Assembly (NCBI GenBank): GCA_002452515.1
Contig: DKEN01000104.1
Span: 23,825 to 37,667, forward strand
Length of the DNA stretch: 13,843 nucleotides
Origin: Spartobacteria bacterium UBA6821
Lineage (GTDB): Bacteria; Verrucomicrobiota; Verrucomicrobiia; Chthoniobacterales; UBA6821
Direction: 5' to 3'
The notes beneath the pieces were generated by a model. The model ran no database searches. It was not told the DNA's origin and saw only the letters and a list, made by a program, of their open reading frames with translations. Every line of letters begins with the position of its first letter. The stretch's first letter is position 1. The position numbers and the translations under genes were made by a program. This document shows, piece after piece, positions 5,530-11,855 of this stretch.

Positions 5530-7866
5530 CTAAGCTGAGCGACGACTTACTCCAATAATCACCAGCACACCTAATACAAAGAGGATATAGATGGACGGTT
5601 CAGGGACTGTTGAAGTGATGGTAAGAGTGCCGGTTGGTTGACTGAAATCATAAATGAGAACCCCACTAGTCGCATACCAATCCCCTGAACCATCATAGAG
5701 GAAGCTGGAGGATACATTACCGAGCAAAGAGACGTTACTGAAGACTCCGGTTTCAGTCAGAGAACTCACTCCAGGTCCAAAGAGGTTGAAGGTATCGCCA
5801 GCAGTTCCGAAGTAGGATCCACCTAAGTAGAGTTGAAGGTTCCCATTGTAAACGATGCTACTGCCACTAAAACTCAGAGAGGTGAAGGCGTTGGTACCTG
5901 CTATATTGAACACAGTTGTACTGCCGCTCTGGAGTGTGAGACCTCCTCCGATGCCAAGAATACCGGTTCCACTGACTCCGGCAGCTAGTGTGCCACCACT
6001 CCCAATCGTTACGGTATTGGCTGTTGACCCATCACCTCCGAGTGTACCTGTTCCACGGACAGTTATAGTGCCTGAGCCAGAATTGCTTTCATTTAGAAGC
6101 AGGCTGCCGGCCGAGACGATGGTGGTACCACTGTAGCTGTTACTGCTACCCAGAATCGTCGTTCCATTGCCTAACTGCTGGAGCGTCCCAAAACCAGTTA
6201 TAGAACTGGTTAGCAGAGTTGTATCGCTCTGGTTGAAGTTGAGGGTGCCTCCGGGGCCAGCACCAAAAGAAATGTACGGAGCGGAGAGAGTACCTGCCGT
6301 GTCATTAGTACCAAAAGAGCCTATATTTAACGTACCGACGGAACCTCCCTGATAAGAAATAATGATATTCTGAGAAACAACGCTGCCACCGTTTGCCACG
6401 GTGAGGGTACCATTGCCTCCATACCCGACATAGAGGCTATAGGTGTTCATCCAACGGGAGTTTGTCCCGGAGACTATGGCCGAATTATTCGACGAGCTGG
6501 GGTCGTAACCCAAAAAACCGTAATCAGAGAACACCATTCCCCCATTGGTAATCGTAAGTGTATTGCCGCTTCCTATGTTGCCTACAATGAGACCACCAGA
6601 GTTCGTCCATGTGGATCCGTTGCCTGTAACGAGAACCGAATTGTTCGATGAGGAAGCATCATTACCAATGATGCCCATCCCCGCTACCGCCACCTTGCCA
6701 CCATTGGAAATCGTCAGCGAATTGCTGACTGAAGAATAATATCCAATGTAAAGGCTTCCGGAGTTCGTCCAAAGGGATCCCTGATCAGTCACCAACGTCG
6801 AGTTGCCGACAGCTGACTGAAAACCGATGTATCCGTCGCCAAATACAGAAACTGTACCTCCCTTGGAAATCACCAGTGAGTTGCCCGATGCGCTGGTGCC
6901 GGTGCCATTCTCGCCAATAATCAGTTGCATGTTTAGCCAGGTCGAATTGCTCCCGGTCACAACGACTGAATTATTCGAAGAGTCCCCGTTAAATCCAATC
7001 ACCGTGCCAAAATTTTGAAGATAATAGGAACCAACGGTCGCCCCATTGGAAATGGTCAAATTGTTGCCGGATCCGTCGGAGCCGATAATCATATCGTGTG
7101 CATTGGTCAGCCCAGAGTTGCTTCCTGTTACCAAAATGGAATTGTTGGAGGAGTCGGCGTTCAAGCCGATCACCACGCCATAGTTGCCGTTCAAATCACT
7201 AATAGTGACCATGCCCCCATTGGAAATGGTCAAATTGTTGCCGGATCCATCGGAGCCAACAAAGAGATCCATTGTGGTTGTTAGGGTAGATGGGGAGCCG
7301 TTGGCGTTGGTTCCCGTGATAAGCGCCGAGTTGTTCAAGGAATCTGCATTCATGCCGATTACGATCCCATTGTTGCTGCCTGCAACAGAAGCCATACCCC
7401 CATTGGAAATTGTGAGAGTATTGCCGGATCCGTCATAGCCAATGTTCAGATCAGAGCTGTTAACCCAACTTGAGCCAGCATCAGTCACAATTACCGAGTT
7501 GTTCGATGAGGATGAGTTGCTGCCAAGAGTACCACAGCCATCATTGGATACCGTTCCCCCACTCAAAATCGTGAGGGTGTTGCTACTTCCGCTAATGCCG
7601 ATATTTAGATCGGCGGCGATGGAGAGCAAGGTATTGGTATTGACGACGCTGACCGTGTTATTCGAGTCACCGGTGTTATAGCCAACGTAGGCATCGCTGT
7701 ATTGATTTGTTCCCGAGGTGAAATTGGTGGTTTGGCTTGAAGAGTTACTACCAACAACGAGCACTTGTCCTATTGCAGTGGAAAGACTCAGAAATGAAGC
7801 AAGCAACAGCAGAGGAGCCGTGAATGATGACAAGCAAACTGTATTGATGGGATAGGTACGTTTCAT
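5530..7866 (-). CDS. PEP-CTERM surface protein built of T5SS/PEP-CTERM repeats, with an autotransporter-type beta-strand repeat
   Basis: From the ATG at 7866 the product has 778 residues. The frame is open upstream to 8016, but the extra 50 residues are hydrophilic and precede a normal signal peptide (MKRTYPINTV, then a Leu/Ser-rich core, SLSTAIGQ, to about residue 33). Residues 87-516 are eight Ser/Asn/Gly-rich units of about 38-61 residues of the form IGxxGSGNxLTISNGG...IGxNxxSSNNSxxVTGxxS, matching the T5SS/PEP-CTERM-associated repeat type that builds a beta-helix. Around 560-593 lies a passenger-associated beta-strand repeat (LGNGTTILGSSNSYSGTTIV). The tail is VPEPSIY (754-760), a hydrophobic helix and SRRSA, a PEP-CTERM sorting signal. 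No autotransporter barrel is present. The protein is probably structural or adhesive at the cell surface. No Shine-Dalgarno sequence is seen. Confidence 0.92.
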   Translation of the reverse strand: MKRTYPINTVCLSSFTAPLLLLASFLSLSTAIGQVLVVGSNSSSQTTNFTSGTNQYSDAYVGYNTGDSNNTVSVVNTNTLLSIAADLNIGISGSSNTLTILSGGTVSNDGCGTLGSNSSSSNNSVIVTDAGSSWVNSSDLNIGYDGSGNTLTISNGGMASVAGSNNGIVIGMNADSLNNSALITGTNANGSPSTLTTTMDLFVGSDGSGNNLTISNGGMVTISDLNGNYGVVIGLNADSSNNSILVTGSNSGLTNAHDMIIGSDGSGNNLTISNGATVGSYYLQNFGTVIGFNGDSSNNSVVVTGSNSTWLNMQLIIGENGTGTSASGNSLVISKGGTVSVFGDGYIGFQSAVGNSTLVTDQGSLWTNSGSLYIGYYSSVSNSLTISNGGKVAVAGMGIIGNDASSSNNSVLVTGNGSTWTNSGGLIVGNIGSGNTLTITNGGMVFSDYGFLGYDPSSSNNSAIVSGTNSRWMNTYSLYVGYGGNGTLTVANGGSVVSQNIIISYQGGSVGTLNIGSFGTNDTAGTLSAPYISFGAGPGGTLNFNQSDTTLLTSSITGFGTLQQLGNGTTILGSSNSYSGTTIVSAGSLLLNESNSGSGTITVRGTGTLGGDGSTANTVTIGSGGTLAAGVSGTGILGIGGGLTLQSGSTTVFNIAGTNAFTSLSFSGSSIVYNGNLQLYLGGSYFGTAGDTFNLFGPGVSSLTETGVFSNVSLLGNVSSSFLYDGSGDWYATSGVLIYDFSQPTGTLTITSTVPEPSIYILFVLGVLVIIGVSRRSA
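6319..7608 (-). repeat. Tandem protein-coding repeat array within the PEP-CTERM protein gene
   Basis: Eight tandem units of roughly 115-185 bases. Most are divergent at DNA level, but two neighbouring units keep a 43-base stretch (7041-7083 and 7215-7257, 174 bases apart, equal to 58 codons) with one mismatch by my reading. A third, weaker copy starts near 7400. Such near-identity suggests a recent unit duplication or gene conversion and makes the array a place where copy number could vary. Confidence 0.85.
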
Positions 7867-8272
7867 CAGATCGTGTCGAGGGGACTCATGATTTGGAGGA
7901 AGTAGTGGATTGATCCCTAGCCTGGGTTGGTTTCGAGTTGGTTTTTGGAGTATTGTCCATCCTGAGCGTAGAGAGGAACAATCGAAACAAGGAGGATGCG
8001 TTTCATGCAGTCGCAACCGGTATCGGCAAATCCTAGGATGCCGTTGAGCGGGGTACGCAATTCATGGCTCTTGGTAGTGGGTGAGTATTAGTCCGATGAT
8101 GGTCGTTGTATGTGAGTCTCTGATTACCTGAAAGATTTCTTTGATGAATCGGAAAATAATAATCGACGTTTCTCGCGCTATATCATAGGAGTCTAACCTT
8201 GGGTCGCATTCAGCCTTACTTCAAGTGACCTCCAGTAAGTGCGATGAATCCGACTCCACATTCCTTCTGCAA
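7867..8272. other. Intergenic stretch between divergent genes
   Basis: These 406 bases separate the repeat-protein gene (minus) from the HARE-HTH gene (plus). They hold the histidine-kinase H-box remnant at 8022-8069 and must carry promoters for both genes, though I find no convincing -35/-10 pair. I see no other RNA or repeat here. Confidence 0.6.
8022..8069 (-). pseudogene. Histidine kinase H-box (HisKA) remnant
   Basis: A minus-strand frame that opens at 8087 (after TAA at 8090-8088) encodes KSHELRTPLNGILGFAD. SHELRTPLNGI is the phospho-acceptor box of hybrid and PAS-type sensor histidine kinases, with the His that would be phosphorylated. The match stops abruptly: the frame continues with unrelated residues to TAG at 7919-7917, and upstream codons do not resemble a PAS or HAMP domain in any frame. 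This appears to be a short relic of a lost kinase gene or a fragment carried in by recombination. It cannot make a working kinase. Confidence 0.6.
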
Positions 8273-8782
8273 ATGCCCATACCCAACGCCCTAACCCTCC
8301 GCAAAGCCACCAAAATCGCTGCCAAGATCGAGCGACTTACTGGCAAGCTACACGCCCTTGTTGGAGATACTCTGGAACTTCCAGTCGATACCTACGTCTC
8401 ACCTGTCGAGATCGTGAAGGTACGACGCCCCCGTGGAAGGCCCCCTGGTTCAGTGAATAAAACCAGAGCCGGAGCTCCTTCCAAGATAGCGGGAATCCCC
8501 CGTCCTGCCTCCCCATCCGGTCCTCTGGCTCCCGCAGTTGTGAAGGTACTTCAGCGCTATGGTCGGGCACTCAAGGTGCAGGAGATCCTCATCGGCCTGG
8601 AACACGATGGCTACATCTGGACAGCAAAGAATCCCCGCCAAACCCTCTATGTTCGCATCGGCAAACTGGCAGGAGTCAAGAAGGTCGCTGAGGGCCTCTA
8701 TATTGCTGAGTCGCTGGAAACTCCTCCTGTTGGAATCCTCCCTGAAATCGTTGCACCACCGGTGAGTGAAGGTCAGTGGTAG
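8273..8782 (+). CDS. HARE-HTH and AT-hook domain DNA-binding protein (hypothetical)
   Basis: A 169-residue protein from the ATG at 8273; the frame also allows a GTG at 8225, but the added 16 residues look unstructured. Residues 6-30 form an amphipathic helix or short coiled coil (RKATKIAAKIERLTGKLHAL). Residues 51-59 (RRPRGRPPG) are an AT-hook, which binds the minor groove of AT-rich DNA. Residues 86-146 resemble the HARE-HTH winged helix: AVVKVLQRYGRALKVQEIL, GYIW, then GVKKVAEGLYIAE. A Pro-rich tail ends the protein. These parts suggest a chromatin-like or regulatory DNA-binding protein. The stop is 28 bases before a strong hairpin shared with the convergent DoxX gene. A related, truncated C-terminal domain occurs at 5223. 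The family assignment rests on pattern alone. Confidence 0.75.
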   Translation: MPIPNALTLRKATKIAAKIERLTGKLHALVGDTLELPVDTYVSPVEIVKVRRPRGRPPGSVNKTRAGAPSKIAGIPRPASPSGPLAPAVVKVLQRYGRALKVQEILIGLEHDGYIWTAKNPRQTLYVRIGKLAGVKKVAEGLYIAESLETPPVGILPEIVAPPVSEGQW

Positions 8783-8810
8783 GGGTGGAAGCCAGAAACC
8801 AAATACCTGA

Positions 8811-8837
8811 CAAGGGGGGCACATCCATGCCCCCTTG
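8811..8837. terminator. Strong hairpin between convergent genes, possible bidirectional terminator
   Basis: CAAGGGGGGCA pairs with TGCCCCCTTG around a six-base loop with a single bulged G. It lies between the end of the HARE-HTH gene and the end of the DoxX-like gene. The following TTGTTAAA is only weakly T-rich, so intrinsic termination is plausible but not proved. Confidence 0.5.
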
Positions 8838-8918
8838 TTAAACCCGATAGAACCCCCACCTGCGCAGGAACGGGTATTTCTGTTTCCCCTCTTCCAATAA
8901 GCCGTTGGATACCTACCC

Positions 8919-9299
8919 CTACTCTTTGTGCTGGATCAAGGAGCTGCGATAGACCCACCAAATAAAGACGAGCTGGAAAGGAAGTCTTAGCCACAGAATG
9001 AACGAGGGGAGATTCACGCCTGGCCAGCCGTGAAGAGCCACATTGAGATTCACGGGAAAGACTGCAACCAAAAGTGCAATCAAACCCCATGCTGCCAAGA
9101 CTCTTGATCGAGGATCAATGAGTCCGATCCCTCCCATAATCTCGGCGACTCCACTCAACCAAATCAGTTCAAGGGGCCAGGGCAGATAGGATGGCATCAT
9201 CGAGAGATATGGTGCTGGATGTAGAAAATGGTTGGCACCTGCCAGGATGAAGAATGCTGACAGGACCCAGCATGACCATGATCGTGAAAAGTGTCTCAT
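8919..9299 (-). CDS. DoxX-like four-helix membrane protein
   Basis: A 126-residue integral membrane protein with four hydrophobic segments (about 9-25, 42-60, 67-85, 100-118). The motif AGANHFLHPAPYLSMMPSYLP (20-40) is the AGxxHFxxPxxYxxMxPxxLP pattern of DoxX-like proteins, and GVAEIMGGIGLI (50-61) is the conserved second-helix motif. Members have been linked to quinol oxidase subunits or to redox and stress responses, but the biochemical role of most, including this one, is unknown. It ends facing the HARE-HTH gene across the hairpin at 8811. It lies 92 bases after the DUF2721 gene on the same strand, so the two may share a transcript. No clear Shine-Dalgarno sequence precedes the ATG. Confidence 0.85.
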   Translation of the reverse strand: MRHFSRSWSCWVLSAFFILAGANHFLHPAPYLSMMPSYLPWPLELIWLSGVAEIMGGIGLIDPRSRVLAAWGLIALLVAVFPVNLNVALHGWPGVNLPSFILWLRLPFQLVFIWWVYRSSLIQHKE

Positions 9300-9391
9300 G
9301 TGAGATTAGAAAATCGTGGCTGCTCGTTCTCTCTTGTGGATAATCGATCAAACCGAAGGGTGCCCATGACGGTGTTCACTCTGGAGATTGG

Positions 9392-9865
9392 TTACGGTGC
9401 ATCCGGTTCTTTCCGGATCGCCCACTCCGTCTCAATCCTTACGGTCTGGTTGGCGAGGCGAACCTCGTGGAGAAAGAACGCGAGACCAACCACCAAGGAG
9501 AGACTCGCCCCGGTGAAGATGAGCCCCTCAACCCACTTGAACGGCAGTTCCAGCAACGCCTCCAGAAACAACATGGCAATCACCGTGCAGACAAGCAGTG
9601 CTGCCAGAGTGCAGGCGGTGATCGCTGCGCTTGCGATCCGGCGGCGGCGTTCCAAACTGATGAGTTCGATCACGCGCTTGTCTGCCGAAATAGTAGTCGC
9701 AGCCAACGGCGATTCCACAAGGAATCGGCCCCGATCAACAATACGGGCGAGCCGACCAGCCATCACGTTCAGGAGGCCAGCAATAGCGGTCAACAGGAAG
9801 GCCGGGGCCAGTGCCAACTGAATCGCGTGGGCAACATCCAGTGAAATTCCGGTTTGGGTGTTCAT
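9392..9865 (-). CDS. DUF2721 family membrane protein
   Basis: A 157-residue protein from the ATG at 9865. A TTG at 9907, preceded by CAGG at eight bases, would add 14 residues (ending RTLELMN) and is a fair alternative. The signature is HAIQLALAPAFLLTAIAGLLNV followed by GRLARIVDRGR, which is typical of DUF2721. Three membrane segments are predicted (about 14-36, 78-103, 110-133), with a long basic and acidic cytoplasmic loop (ISLERRRR) between the first and second. The function of the family is not known. The DoxX-like gene follows 92 bases downstream, while a palindromic element lies just upstream at 9928. Confidence 0.85.
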   Translation of the reverse strand: MNTQTGISLDVAHAIQLALAPAFLLTAIAGLLNVMAGRLARIVDRGRFLVESPLAATTISADKRVIELISLERRRRIASAAITACTLAALLVCTVIAMLFLEALLELPFKWVEGLIFTGASLSLVVGLAFFLHEVRLANQTVRIETEWAIRKEPDAP

Positions 9866-9927
9866 AAGTTCGAGAGTTCTGTCAACGATGTCCGCAATAG
9901 GAGTCAACGGAACGACCTGAGGGACTT

Positions 9928-10088
9928 ATACCATTTCTCAGAGATAGGTGAACTCTTAAGGCACAGGGATTTTGGTGTGTGGCAAGGCGGAAGACCGATG
10001 GCTATCCGAAGATAACCAGAGGGATGACAACGCAGCCACACGCCAAAAGAACCAGTCAGAAAGTCCAGTTATCTCTGAGAGATGGTAT
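9928..10088. mobile_element. 161-base imperfect palindrome, MITE-like element
   Basis: The outer arms are ATACCATTTCTCAGAGATA (9928-9946) and its reverse complement at 10070-10088, with 18 of 19 positions pairing. Inside are TTTTGGTGTGTGGC (9970-9983) against GCCACACGCCAAAA (10035-10048), 13 of 14, and a central hairpin GGCTATC-CGAA-GATAACC (10000-10017). The left inner arm carries GCAAGGCG and the right CAACGCAGC, shared with two elements at 11671 and 11767. There is no transposase. A small open frame across it (9979-10173, plus) is judged not to be a gene. The structure fits a non-autonomous, hairpin-forming intergenic repeat. Confidence 0.7.
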
Positions 10089-10285
10089 TATAGGATGGAA
10101 ACGCCGTAGACTCTCAGAAAAGGATCACAAGGCCCTTGACGCTGCTGCCCATAGCAAGGGAACGAGAGCCTGAACCCAGAGCTACTTCAGCGGCACTATG
10201 AAAGGGGCTTAAAAGAATGCAAAGGCGAAAGTTAAGGACATCGTGGGACGAGGGGGAGTGAGGCACCGGCTATCCCCAGAGGCCG
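10089..10285. other. Intergenic DNA with no recognised gene
   Basis: Between the palindromic element and the end of the aspartic-protease-like gene. Short open frames exist on the plus strand (one reads LNPELLQRHYERGLKE before a stop) but none has a start or a known family. A decayed gene end is possible. No terminator with a T-run is seen for the minus-strand gene. Confidence 0.4.
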
Positions 10286-11419
10286 TTAAGCCCTGCGTCT
10301 TGCCATGATCACGAGCGTCAGTGCACCAAGTCCAAAGAGAACATACGTGGAGGGCTCAGGGACAGGGTCGATGATCACTATGCCATCCGCCAGGTCAAAG
10401 GTGACAATATTACTTCCGAAAAAATAACCGCCGGAGTTAATTCTAATCCCATTTGTATTACTTGTATCAACATCCACTTGCCCTCCCCATGCGGTGGTGT
10501 CATTTGAGATATTGTAGAGTGTTTGGTTATTGGAGGAGACGATCAGATTTGTTGCGTGATCATAAAACGCCAAATTGGTGTCGGTGTCGTAGATGATCTG
10601 ATTCACTCCTCCACCCGTATCAAGAACAAAGGGCATGCTCACATTCGTCGTGATGCCATCTTTCGTCAGACTCACTGCGACATTGGAAACCTGTGCTCTC
10701 TGATATCCAGGTATAGTTCCAGTTGCCGTTGGAAGATTTGATCCATTAGTCAAAAGTGAGAGGACGATTGCCCCTGGCATATTGGAAAGTGTGTTTAAAA
10801 GTTCCGAGGAGAGACCAAGGGTAAGTGATCCCGTCCCTGATGCCGTCAGGTTGGTCGTAAAATTAATCGAGTATCCTTGCTTTAGCCCTGCGTCTAACGG
10901 GATCTGAGTCAGGATGGTCGCTAAGGTAGAACTTCCATAGAGTCCTGCGCCAAAATTTCCATAGGTTCCATCAGGCAGTAAGTTGTTCGATGGATAGTTA
11001 GTCGGACCCACGGAGTTAGAGACAATTGCAATCTGCGCCCAGTCCACATTATTTGCCGTGGTCGCATAGGTAGTTTGGTTACTACTACCTAGTGATATCG
11101 TATTTGTTAAGGTCTGATAAAAATAGCCCGGAGATCCATTGCCCGAAAAGTTAAAGAACCCATTCGTGGATGCGTTGGAATCACCAATGGTTCCTGCGAC
11201 GGAAAAGAAGTTGGGTGAACCGGTATCAAACATGTAGGGGAGAAGCGCACCGCTATCGACTCCTGAAATCCCCACATAAATAGTGTAATAGCTCGGCCCG
11301 TAAACTGTAGGATTCGTCACGTAAACCGGAATACTATAACTGCCATCAGCATTGGTCTGAGCTCTCAGCCCCAAGCATCCGAGGAAAACAAACACGCTAA
11401 AAAGAATAGTTTTTTTCAT
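10286..11419 (-). CDS. Two-DTG pepsin-like aspartic protease with PEP-CTERM tail (putative)
   Basis: A 377-residue exported protein from the ATG at 11419. The frame extends upstream to 11560, but the real signal peptide begins MKKTILFSVF and ends near LRAQ (residue 21). Two aspartic protease motifs are seen: FDTGSPNFF with Asp65 and VLDTGGGVN with Asp267, about 200 residues apart. Between them YGNFGAGLYGSSTLATILTQ, then GYSINFT and GSLTLGL, follow the order seen in the first lobe of pepsin-type (A1) enzymes. This fits one chain with two lobes, each supplying one catalytic Asp. The second motif is DTGG rather than DTGS/T, so activity is not assured. The tail VPEPSTYVLFGLG... ending ARRRA (from residue 353) is a PEP-CTERM sorting signal. 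Genes around it do not explain its substrate. Confidence 0.8.
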   Translation of the reverse strand: MKKTILFSVFVFLGCLGLRAQTNADGSYSIPVYVTNPTVYGPSYYTIYVGISGVDSGALLPYMFDTGSPNFFSVAGTIGDSNASTNGFFNFSGNGSPGYFYQTLTNTISLGSSNQTTYATTANNVDWAQIAIVSNSVGPTNYPSNNLLPDGTYGNFGAGLYGSSTLATILTQIPLDAGLKQGYSINFTTNLTASGTGSLTLGLSSELLNTLSNMPGAIVLSLLTNGSNLPTATGTIPGYQRAQVSNVAVSLTKDGITTNVSMPFVLDTGGGVNQIIYDTDTNLAFYDHATNLIVSSNNQTLYNISNDTTAWGGQVDVDTSNTNGIRINSGGYFFGSNIVTFDLADGIVIIDPVPEPSTYVLFGLGALTLVIMARRRA

Positions 11420-11462
11420 TGGTTCGGTTTTGATTTTAGAGGGAAAAGTGTTCGTATGGTAA

Positions 11463-11492
11463 AGTATTTGTCTTCTCGATGCTTTAAAGCAA
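11463..11492 (-). promoter_or_regulatory. Possible promoter of the aspartic-protease-like gene
   Basis: On the minus strand TTGCTT (11492-11487) and AATACT (11468-11463) are 18 bases apart, giving a predicted leader of about 37 bases before the ATG at 11419. Its position inside the upstream open frame supports the later start codon. The match is moderate. Confidence 0.35.
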
Positions 11493-11670
11493 GAAACGTG
11501 CCTTTGGGCAGACTCAGCAATGCGGCTTTCTTCGCATTTTTCGGAATTCGAACCTACCACTTCTGAAGTTCTATTAAGTCAACAAGAGCAAGCCTAAGGA
11601 AAGTGCCGGATAACACCACCAGAACTAATAATCGTAAGGCTCGCTATGACGAGGCTACTTTTCGATCATG

Positions 11671-11739
11671 TCAACGCTTGAGAGCAAGGCGGAATCAGTG
11701 AGAATACCGCTCTAACGAATAGCAATGCAGCCAGGTTGA
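11671..11739. repeat. Palindromic intergenic element, copy 2
   Basis: The arms begin TCAAC (11671) and end GTTGA (11739). The left arm carries GCAAGGCG (11684-11691) and the right arm CAATGCAGC (11723-11731), and a GAG/CTC inner stem closes a small loop around 11705. Pairing is imperfect, weaker than in the other two copies, but layout and arm motifs are the same. It lies 27 bases from the next copy. Confidence 0.5.
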
Positions 11740-11766
11740 AAAAACAGTCGGAGGCGCAGTGAGATT

Positions 11767-11837
11767 GGATGGAGAGCAAGGCGTCGCGAGCGAATGCCGT
11801 AGAGTCCTACGGCGAGCGAGCAGCAACGCTGCTATCC
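11767..11837. repeat. Palindromic intergenic element, copy 3, next to the glmS stop
   Basis: GGAT...ATCC ends enclose GCAAGGCG (11776-11783) and CAACGCTGC (11824-11832). The centre is a perfect hairpin GCCGTAG-AGTC-CTACGGC (11796-11813). It ends 18 bases after the glmS stop. On the minus strand it is the first strong hairpin after glmS and might help end transcription, although the T-run (CTGTTTTTTC) comes only about 20 bases later. Confidence 0.65.
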
Positions 11838-11855
11838 GCCAATGTCACAAACCGC

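Noticed and set aside
6319..7608. Regular repeats that could suggest a CRISPR array
   Set aside because: Units are 115-185 bases, stay in frame and encode a repeated beta-strand motif. There are no short identical repeats with unique spacers.
9979..10173. Small plus-strand open frame of 64 codons
   Set aside because: It begins inside the palindromic element, has no recognisable family, and its first half is explained by the repeat. I do not call it a gene.
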